DNA of 9,741 bases from an uncultured Eubacterium sp. (GTDB lineage Bacteria > Bacillota > Clostridia > Lachnospirales > Lachnospiraceae): the NCBI GenBank assembly GCA_910589665.1, contig CAJUTR010000041.1, forward strand, positions 1 to 9,741, read 5' to 3'. Each line of letters starts with the position of its first letter. Position 1 is the stretch's first letter. The position numbers were made by a program, and so were the translations under genes. Shown in pieces: positions 6,470-9,741 of this stretch. The notes beneath the pieces are model-generated. The model did no database searches, was not told the DNA's origin, and saw only the letters and a list, made by a program, of their open reading frames with translations.

Positions 6470-6584
6470 TGCTGTTTAACAGCAACTAATGAAAGGGTTG
6501 CTGACTTTCATCAGCAACCACACACTGTTACGCATATCAAGCGCTTTCCATCCGGCGCATCTTAAGGCGTGGAATAACTACGCC
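6470..6584 (-). promoter_or_regulatory. acpP-fabD intercistronic region with alternative stem-loops
   Basis: In mRNA order the region holds hairpin GGCGT/ACGCC (6566-6584), then four segments: 1 GGTTGCTGA (6511-6519), 2 TCAGCAACC (6496-6504), 3 GTTGCTGTT (6478-6486) and 4 AACAGCA (6470-6476). Segments 1:2 form a perfect 9-bp stem and 3:4 a 7-bp stem with a 1-nt centre, while 2:3 could instead form a 7-bp stem. The 1:2 loop (TGAAAG) is also complementary to the CTTTCA just 3' of it. No U-run follows, so Rho-independent attenuation is unlikely. Effects on fabD translation or on mRNA processing between the highly expressed acpP and fabD fit better. Confidence 0.5.
6476..6535 (-). CDS. possible 19-aa leader peptide upstream of fabD
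   Basis: An ATG at 6535 opens a 19-codon frame (MRNSVWLLMKVSNPFISCC, TAA ending at 6476) that runs across segments 1, 2 and 3 of the alternative stem-loops before fabD. The ribosome binding site is weak (GGAAAG, 8 nt upstream), so translation is uncertain. The frame ends in tandem Cys codons within segment 3 and its stop codon touches segment 4. This is the position expected for a leader peptide whose translation would decide the fold. The ORF could also be chance in a 145-nt gap. Confidence 0.25.
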   Translation of the reverse strand: MRNSVWLLMKVSNPFISCC

Positions 6585-6591
6585 TGTGTAA

Positions 6592-6822
6592 TTACTCTAC
6601 ACCTTTTTCTTTCAGGAAGTTAATGACATCTCCTACCGTATGGATGCTCTCCAGATCATCCGTAGGGATTTCCACGTCGTACTCTTCTTCCAGAGCCATG
6701 ATCAACTCATAGAGATCCAGAGAATCTGCCCCCAAATCATCTTTAAAAGAAGAAGCTTCTGTGATGCTGTCCGCATCCACACTCAACTGATCTGCGATAA
6801 GTTCCTGCATTTTTTCTAACAT
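6592..6822 (-). CDS. acpP: acyl carrier protein AcpP
   Basis: AcpP is the small acidic carrier that shuttles growing acyl chains between the FAS-II enzymes on a phosphopantetheine arm. The 76-aa product has the usual length and charge. The attachment site is Ser34 in GADSLDLYEL (31-40), followed by the helix II region MALEEEYDVEIP (42-53). I chose ATG 6822, 8 nt after AAGGAG, giving MLEKMQELIADQL. An upstream in-frame ATG would add 21 residues not found in ACPs and has no ribosome binding site. It is the first gene of the fab operon behind a strong promoter with a leader of about 130 nt. The phosphopantetheinyl transferase (AcpS) that activates it is not in this window. Confidence 0.97.
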   Translation of the reverse strand: MLEKMQELIADQLSVDADSITEASSFKDDLGADSLDLYELIMALEEEYDVEIPTDDLESIHTVGDVINFLKEKGVE

Positions 6823-6959
6823 GACTATTTCTCCTTTTCTTAGCCTGCCCGGGATTCTCCTGCACAGTAGGGCCGCCATCGGCACGATACCGCATTTATG
6901 TAGGGTTCCACAGACTAAATATTATTTTCAAGATTCCTCAACAACTTGAGTTATTCAGT

Positions 6960-6988
6960 ATTTTACAGTATCTCATGTGGTTTGTCAA
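6960..6988 (-). promoter_or_regulatory. strong promoter of the acpP-fab operon
   Basis: On the minus strand TTGACA (6983-6988), a 17-bp spacer and TAAAAT (6960-6965) form a near-consensus promoter. The motif ATACTG occurs twice, 10 bp apart, on either side of the -10. Just after the expected start site lies an inverted repeat CTCAA-CAAC-TTGAG (6937-6950). These are candidates for binding a fatty-acid regulator, but the sequence does not match the FapR or FabT sites I know. The promoter begins only 33 nt after the macro-domain gene, with no clear terminator between them. Confidence 0.85.
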
Positions 6989-7020
6989 GAAATCCGGCGA
7001 AAAAAGACTATGTCCCTCGC

Positions 7021-7551
7021 CTAATCCGTATTTTCACGCCATTTCCTGACTTCCGACTCATAAACCTCTTCCGTCACGGCGTCGAATAGAACCCATTCCA
7101 CCAGGTCAAATTTATCCTCATTCTCACTGAGAAACTCCACCACGGTCTGGACAGCGGTCTTTGCGGCACGGTCCAGCGGAAAATGATAGATTCCCGTGGA
7201 TATCGAAGGAAAGGCGATCGTTCTGATGCCTTGGTCCTTGGCAAGCTTCATCGAGTGGTAATAGCAGCTCGCGAGTAGTTCCTCTTCGTTTTTCCCGCCG
7301 CCATTCCACACCGGTCCGACTGTATGGATCACATACTCACAGGGCAGGTTATACGCTTTCGTGAGCTTCGCCTGACCGGTCTTACAGCCGCCGAGCAGCC
7401 GGCACTCGGACAACAGTTCCGGTCCCGCGGCCCGATGGATCGCTCCGTCCACTCCTCCGCCGCCGAGCAGCGAGCTGTTCGCGGCATTCACAATGGCCTG
7501 GACTCCCAGCGGTTTTGTTATATCGCCTCGAATCGTTCTTATCTTATACAT
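7021..7551 (-). CDS. macro-domain ADP-ribose hydrolase (YmdB/MacroD type)
   Basis: Macro domains of this class bind ADP-ribose and deacetylate O-acetyl-ADP-ribose or remove mono-ADP-ribose from proteins. The 176-aa protein is a single domain of the usual size. It shows GDITK (9-13), VNAANSSLLGGGGVDGAIH (21-39) with the conserved Asn22/Asn25 and Asp35, GQAKLTKAYNLP (59-70), YVIHTVGPVW (73-82) and SISTGIYHFP (116-125). ATG 7551 follows GGAGG by 6 nt. It lies 27 nt after the 72-aa gene and so is probably co-transcribed with it. Its place directly before the acpP promoter may allow read-through into the fab genes. The exact substrate cannot be told from sequence. Confidence 0.93.
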   Translation of the reverse strand: MYKIRTIRGDITKPLGVQAIVNAANSSLLGGGGVDGAIHRAAGPELLSECRLLGGCKTGQAKLTKAYNLPCEYVIHTVGPVWNGGGKNEEELLASCYYHSMKLAKDQGIRTIAFPSISTGIYHFPLDRAAKTAVQTVVEFLSENEDKFDLVEWVLFDAVTEEVYESEVRKWRENTD

Positions 7552-7578
7552 TTCATTCCTCCAGATCTATTTTTCAGG

Positions 7579-7797
7579 TCAATATTCCTTCGCTACTTCT
7601 TCCGTGATCCCATACATGGTTCTAAATTGCCCGAGGTCGGCCGGACTCTTGATCAGCATGATCTCCTCGAATCTTCCCGTATGGATATCCTTAAAACCTG
7701 CGATCTGTTCACCATTACAAATGCTTGCCCGGATGACAGGCTTTTTATTTTCTTTGTCATAAGTCCGCACTTCTACCTTTTTTCTGAAAAGTCCCAT
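7579..7797 (-). CDS. conserved 72-aa small protein of unknown function
   Basis: The 72-aa protein starts at ATG 7797, 6 nt after AAGGAG, and stops with TGA at 7579. It begins MGLFRKKVEVRTYD, then KPVIRASICNGEQIAGFKD (19-37), FEEIMLIKSPADL (43-55) and ends ITEEVAKEY. I recall close relatives in many Lachnospiraceae, some labelled aspartate dehydrogenase by automatic annotation. At this size it cannot be such an enzyme and that name should not be carried over. The pattern of short beta strands plus a C-terminal helix suggests a small alpha/beta binding or adaptor protein. It is the first gene of an operon with the macro-domain gene and has a leader of about 130 nt with predicted stem-loops. Confidence 0.85.
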   Translation of the reverse strand: MGLFRKKVEVRTYDKENKKPVIRASICNGEQIAGFKDIHTGRFEEIMLIKSPADLGQFRTMYGITEEVAKEY

Positions 7798-7832
7798 TTC
7801 GTTCTCCTTACGCTTTTCCTCACTGTACTTTT

Positions 7833-7920
7833 ATGGAAAGTCCCGCGTAGATTCCAGCTGGCACAGCTTCGCCAAAAGAATATTGTTCCATGGGTCCTGC
7901 CGGAAGCCGCCATATAGAAC
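7833..7920 (-). other. structured leader candidate upstream of the 72-aa gene
   Basis: Between promoter and start codon the minus strand shows two tandem stems. The first pairs 7917-7920 (GTTC) and neighbours with 7885-7894 (CCCATGGAAC), with a TCC-GGCA-GGA tip. The second nests ATTC/GAAT (7878-7881 with 7851-7854) around GGC/GCC (7871-7873 with 7860-7862). TTTCCAT near 7833-7839 could instead pair with ATGGAA at 7886-7891, opening stem one. I do not recognise a known riboswitch class. The same stretch is also open in one frame for about 27 codons without a start codon (encoding, in part, RQDPWNNILLAKLCQLEST), so a decayed or repeated element is an alternative. Confidence 0.4.
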
Positions 7921-7936
7921 TTATTGCTACAGTATA

Positions 7937-7965
7937 AGTATACCATATCAGATGTATAAAGTCTA
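7937..7965 (-). promoter_or_regulatory. promoter of the 72-aa/macro-domain operon
   Basis: TAGACT (7960-7965), a 17-bp spacer and TATACT (7937-7942) with a TGG extension before the -10 form a good minus-strand promoter. TATACT is repeated right after it (7931-7936). It is divergent from the tRNA promoter, with about 100 bp of AT-rich DNA between the two. Confidence 0.6.
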
Positions 7966-8007
7966 TTTCATTATCCATTCAATGTGCATATAACAAAACA
8001 CCCGCTA

Positions 8008-8029
8008 CAAAAATATGGCAAAAATATGA
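8008..8029. repeat. 11-bp direct repeat in the divergent promoter region
   Basis: CAAAAATATGG (8008-8018) is followed at once by CAAAAATATGA (8019-8029), 10 of 11 identical. It lies upstream of the tRNA promoter within A-tract DNA (also 8051-8060). Phased A-tracts there could act as an UP-like or bent-DNA element. No gene is seen from 7798 to 8119; that stretch holds this repeat, two divergent promoters and the structured leader. Confidence 0.6.
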
Positions 8030-8064
8030 CATTTACAAATTTGCAAACGAAATAAAAAAAACAG

Positions 8065-8092
8065 TTGACAAATAGAAATTGCGTGCTATAAT
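8065..8092 (+). promoter_or_regulatory. tRNA-Thr promoter
   Basis: Perfect TTGACA (8065-8070) and TATAAT (8087-8092) are separated by 16 bp, with an A-rich tract upstream of the -35. Transcription would start near 8099, about 20 nt before the mature tRNA. Confidence 0.9.
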
Positions 8093-8119
8093 ATATTATT
8101 GTTGGACAAAACAACAAAT

Positions 8120-8192
8120 GCTTCGATAGCTCAGTTGGTAGAGCACTTCACTCGTAATGAAGGGGTCGAGGGTTCAAGTCCCTTTCGAAGCT
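8120..8192 (+). tRNA. tRNA-Thr (anticodon CGU)
   Basis: The 73-nt gene folds as a full cloverleaf. The acceptor stem GCTTCGA/TCGAAGC is perfect, the D arm is GCTC-AGTTGGTA-GAGC, the anticodon arm CTTCA-CTCGTAA-TGAAG gives anticodon CGT, which reads ACG (Thr), and the T arm is GAGGG-TTCAAGT-CCCTT with one G-U pair. The discriminator base is T and CCA is not encoded, so CCA must be added by nucleotidyltransferase. The gene stands alone with its own consensus promoter and terminator. This threonine isoacceptor decodes only ACG and backs up a UGU tRNA that must be elsewhere. No repeat of its 3' end is seen in the window, so there is no evidence for integration at this tRNA. Confidence 0.95.
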
Positions 8193-8205
8193 TTATTATG
8201 TCGCT

Positions 8206-8240
8206 AAACACCGTAGAATGAGTGGTTCTGCGGTGTTTTT
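8206..8240 (+). terminator. terminator of tRNA-Thr
   Basis: AAACACCGTAGAA pairs with TTCTGCGGTGTTT (8206-8238; one T-G pair, 7-nt loop) and runs into T residues. It begins 14 nt after the tRNA 3' end. Confidence 0.9.
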
Positions 8241-8262
8241 AATTGTGGTAAACCAATCCAAT

Positions 8263-8311
8263 CTAGGCATAAAATCAGGTCGATAACCGTAAGAGGTGAT
8301 TATATGCCTAG
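8263..8311 (+). other. long hairpin enclosing a ribosome binding site and start codon
   Basis: CTAGGCATAAAATCA (8263-8277) pairs with TGATTATATGCCTAG (8297-8311) at 14 of 15 positions, with a 19-nt loop. In plus-strand RNA the loop holds most of the purine-rich SD-like sequence (AAGAGGTGA, 8291-8299), and the 3' arm contains the ATG at 8304. The fold would therefore trap the start codon of the 24-codon ORF. As DNA, the same inverted repeat could be a protein binding or recombination site. Confidence 0.6.
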
Positions 8312-8378
8312 TAATGAAGCGCATTCTGAAAAAGAAAAAAACGGGCAGTTAGAAAATAACCGGCATTCCTTCCGGTAA
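8304..8378 (+). CDS. putative 24-aa small protein
   Basis: ATG 8304 opens a 24-codon frame ending in TAA at 8378, 4 nt after the SD-like AAGAGGTGA. The product begins MPSNEAHSEKEKNGQLENN and ends RHSFR. It is very hydrophilic, charged and without hydrophobic segments, so it is neither a membrane toxin nor a secreted pre-peptide. The frame stays open upstream to 8217 but has no earlier start codon, so it may be the remnant of a longer gene. The start codon lies in the stem of the hairpin at 8263-8311 and a strong terminator follows at 8389-8423. No promoter is clear between the tRNA terminator and the ORF, so the transcript may come from tRNA read-through. A non-coding RNA with this terminator is an equally good reading. 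Confidence 0.35.
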   Translation: MPSNEAHSEKEKNGQLENNRHSFR

Positions 8379-8388
8379 TCGTTGAAGA

Positions 8389-8423
8389 GGACGGGACTGC
8401 TGCCCGGACAGTCCCGCCTTTTT
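8389..8423 (+). terminator. terminator between the 24-codon ORF and the HTH gene
   Basis: CGGGACTG (8392-8399) pairs with CAGTCCCG (8409-8416), extended by GG/CC across a one-base bulge and followed by five T (8419-8423). The U-run is on the plus strand. On the minus strand the stem lies just past the HTH gene stop and could also act there, with a weaker tail. Confidence 0.8.
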
Positions 8424-8429
8424 CCCTTC

Positions 8430-9560
8430 CTATTTGATTTTCTCACACAGTCTGTCGCATTTGCCCGGCCCGTTCCATTCCCGCAGGCGCTCCAAAATCT
8501 CCTTCTGCTTCTCGCTGACAAACTCCTGCGTATAGGCGCGCATGTTACGTATCTGGCGTTTTGGATACTTTTCCATCTCCTCCTCGCTGTCAAGTATTTT
8601 CCCATAGCAATCAAGATGTTTCTGCATCCCTTTTTTCAGCTCATCAAAATGTCTGGCCGCCTGCTCCAGATCATCCATGCGCAGATCCGCATGGAGCATC
8701 GCCCGGTAAATATCCCGGTAGAAGCCGCGGCAGTAGGGCAGTAATTCCTCATTTTCCGAGATGACGTGCATTACACGTATTCCCCACTCGCCCAATTCCA
8801 CAGCTTCTTTCGGATTATCTGACCATGACAAACTCTCGGTCGCGTAAAGGACCTCCTTATTCCACGCACGCGTGAAATTCTGCAGGTTACGCCTTAGTAC
8901 GTTTTTCATCTCCTTCGTACCTGATTCCATCGACGCCACCTGCGCGAGTATGCTCTCCTGCAAACGATTGGAGGCTGCACTCGGGAGTGTCGCAATGTGT
9001 TCCCTTGCACTCGTAAAATCTTTTTCGTGGATATAGATCCAGGCAAGCGCAAAATGCGTCCGTTCCACCCACTCTTTCTTCCTGCAGAAACGGATCACCT
9101 GCGTTCCGCACTGGATTGCCTTATTCCGGTATCCGTCCCACACTTCTTCGTCGTATCCTGCAAAATTAGCATATCTGCTCAATTCCGCTGTCCGTTCTAC
9201 CAAACAGGTATTGTACACGTAATTTGCCGGATCTGACTCCAGCTTCTCCAACAGGTAATCGCACTGTTTTTTTGCCGTCTCCGCCGGAGAAGAGCTTGCA
9301 CCTGCAATCTCTTCATAGGCATATTTGACCTCCATGTACATCACGTCGTCCTGCCTGGTCTCTTCCAATCCGAACAGCGTATCCGTCGATACCGACAAAA
9401 TCTGCGCCAACGGAACGATCAGGGAAATATCCGGAAGTCCCGCCGACGATTCCCAGCGGCTGACCGCCTGCGGCGTCACGCCGATCTGTGATGCCAGTTC
9501 CTCCTGCGTCAGTCCCATCTTCTTCCGTGCCGTCCTGATATTGCTTCCTAATGTCATCAT
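8430..9560 (-). CDS. XRE-family transcriptional regulator with TPR-like C-terminal domain
   Basis: The 376-aa protein has an N-terminal Cro/CI-type helix-turn-helix (about 3-65): NIRTARKKMGLTQEELASQ, then IGVTPQAVSRWESSAGLPD, then LAQILSVSTDTLFGLEE. The remaining 310 residues are all-helical, with tetratricopeptide-like helix pairs such as WVERTHFALAWIYIHEKDF and TSAREHIATLP (164-193). Such HTH-TPR proteins usually bind DNA under control of a peptide or protein ligand bound by the helical part; the ligand here is unknown. I chose ATG 9560, 9 nt after AAAGGAG; a second ATG follows directly at 9557. A longer frame to 9653 would run through the promoter and is rejected. It is probably monocistronic. 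Its targets may include itself or the gene just beyond the right edge. Confidence 0.9.
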   Translation of the reverse strand: MMTLGSNIRTARKKMGLTQEELASQIGVTPQAVSRWESSAGLPDISLIVPLAQILSVSTDTLFGLEETRQDDVMYMEVKYAYEEIAGASSSPAETAKKQCDYLLEKLESDPANYVYNTCLVERTAELSRYANFAGYDEEVWDGYRNKAIQCGTQVIRFCRKKEWVERTHFALAWIYIHEKDFTSAREHIATLPSAASNRLQESILAQVASMESGTKEMKNVLRRNLQNFTRAWNKEVLYATESLSWSDNPKEAVELGEWGIRVMHVISENEELLPYCRGFYRDIYRAMLHADLRMDDLEQAARHFDELKKGMQKHLDCYGKILDSEEEMEKYPKRQIRNMRAYTQEFVSEKQKEILERLREWNGPGKCDRLCEKIK

Positions 9561-9589
9561 GCTGCATCTCTCCTTTGATTTAAAATATC

Positions 9590-9650
9590 CGGTACCGTTA
9601 CAGACAGTATAGCATGACGGGGCGGCGGGCACAATCAATGTAACATTACA
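9590..9650 (-). promoter_or_regulatory. HTH gene promoter with flanking dyads
   Basis: TTGTGC (9629-9634), a 17-bp spacer and TATACT (9606-9611) with a TGC extension form the likely promoter. A dyad TGTAA-CA-TTACA (9639-9650) sits just upstream of the -35, and the palindrome CGGTACCG (9590-9597) lies at the expected start of transcription. Either could be an operator, including for self-regulation. The GC-rich spacer contrasts with the AT-rich flanks. Confidence 0.5.
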
Positions 9651-9691
9651 CAAAACTCAAGCACTGTTTAAAAAAGCTTTCCTAATAAAAC

Positions 9692-9710
9692 AAAAAAGTG
9701 TCTTCGACAC
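9692..9710 (-). terminator. terminator of a gene beyond the right edge
   Basis: GTGTC-TTC-GACAC (9698-9710) with a plus-strand A-run at 9692-9697 gives a short minus-strand stem followed by six U. It would end a minus-strand gene located past 9741. The stem is only 5 bp. Confidence 0.55.
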
Positions 9711-9725
9711 ATCAACTCCCCTAGC

Positions 9726-9741
9726 CCCTCATTCATGAGGG
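9726..9741. repeat. palindrome at the window edge
   Basis: CCCTCAT-TC-ATGAGGG is a perfect 7-bp inverted repeat that ends at the last base. The flanking CCCCTAGC on its left may pair with sequence outside the window, so the true structure could be longer. Confidence 0.6.

Noticed and set aside
5859..6479. 206-codon plus-strand open frame
   Set aside because: It is antisense to fabD, which has all catalytic motifs; the frame has no ribosome binding site.
6487..6519. H-type pseudoknot from loop TGAAAG pairing with CTTTCA
   Set aside because: With a 9-bp stem and no connecting nucleotides the fold is sterically implausible; alternative hairpins explain the complementarity better.
6823..6885. 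Extended acpP start
   Set aside because: It would add 21 basic residues not seen in acyl carrier proteins, while ATG 6822 has an ideal AAGGAG.
7324..7917. 197-codon plus-strand open frame
   Set aside because: It runs antisense across the macro-domain gene, the 72-aa gene and the leader, all of which have clear start signals on the minus strand.
8120..8192. Integration site at tRNA-Thr
   Set aside because: No second copy of the tRNA 3' end and no integrase gene are seen in the window.
9561..9653. Extended start of the HTH gene
   Set aside because: The extension covers the promoter and candidate operators and has no ribosome binding site.

Overview
The window looks like chromosomal DNA from an anaerobic Firmicute, most likely a Lachnospiraceae-type clostridium. 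The reasons are the moderate GC content, AGGAGG-type ribosome binding sites before nearly every gene, TTGACA/TATAAT promoters, a single-chain class II glycyl-tRNA synthetase, a compact type II fatty-acid synthesis operon, and a 72-residue protein family I associate with this group. The taxonomic call is inference from these features; nothing here fixes the genus.

Almost everything is on the minus strand. Reading in the direction of transcription from the right edge: (1) An XRE-type helix-turn-helix regulator with a TPR-like C-terminal region (9560-8430), preceded by an extended -10 promoter and two small dyads, lies downstream of a terminator belonging to a gene outside the window. (2) A short plus-strand island holds a consensus promoter, tRNA-Thr(CGU) with its terminator, then an unassigned unit made of a long hairpin, a 24-codon ORF and a second terminator. 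(3) Divergent from the tRNA is a two-gene operon: a 72-aa conserved small protein behind a ~130-nt leader with predicted stem-loops, then a macro-domain ADP-ribose hydrolase. (4) A strong TTGACA promoter then drives acpP-fabD-fabG-fabF-fabZ. The acpP-fabD gap holds mutually exclusive stem-loops inside a possible 19-codon leader peptide. (5) glyS follows, ending in 19-bp tandem repeats and a terminator. (6) The left 1.3 kb is AT-richer accessory sequence: a 55-aa plus 199-aa unknown gene pair with a palindrome over its putative promoter, and a complete-looking 34-aa mini-gene.

The central operon makes the core of the FAS-II cycle: holo-ACP carrier (AcpP), malonyl loading (FabD), condensation (FabF), ketoreduction (FabG) and dehydration (FabZ). 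The enoyl-ACP reductase, the initiating ketosynthase FabH and acetyl-CoA carboxylase are not in this window and must be elsewhere. The most interesting unexplained items are the acpP-fabD intercistronic switch-like region, the hairpin that pairs the start codon of the 24-codon ORF, and the two small-protein loci at the left end.
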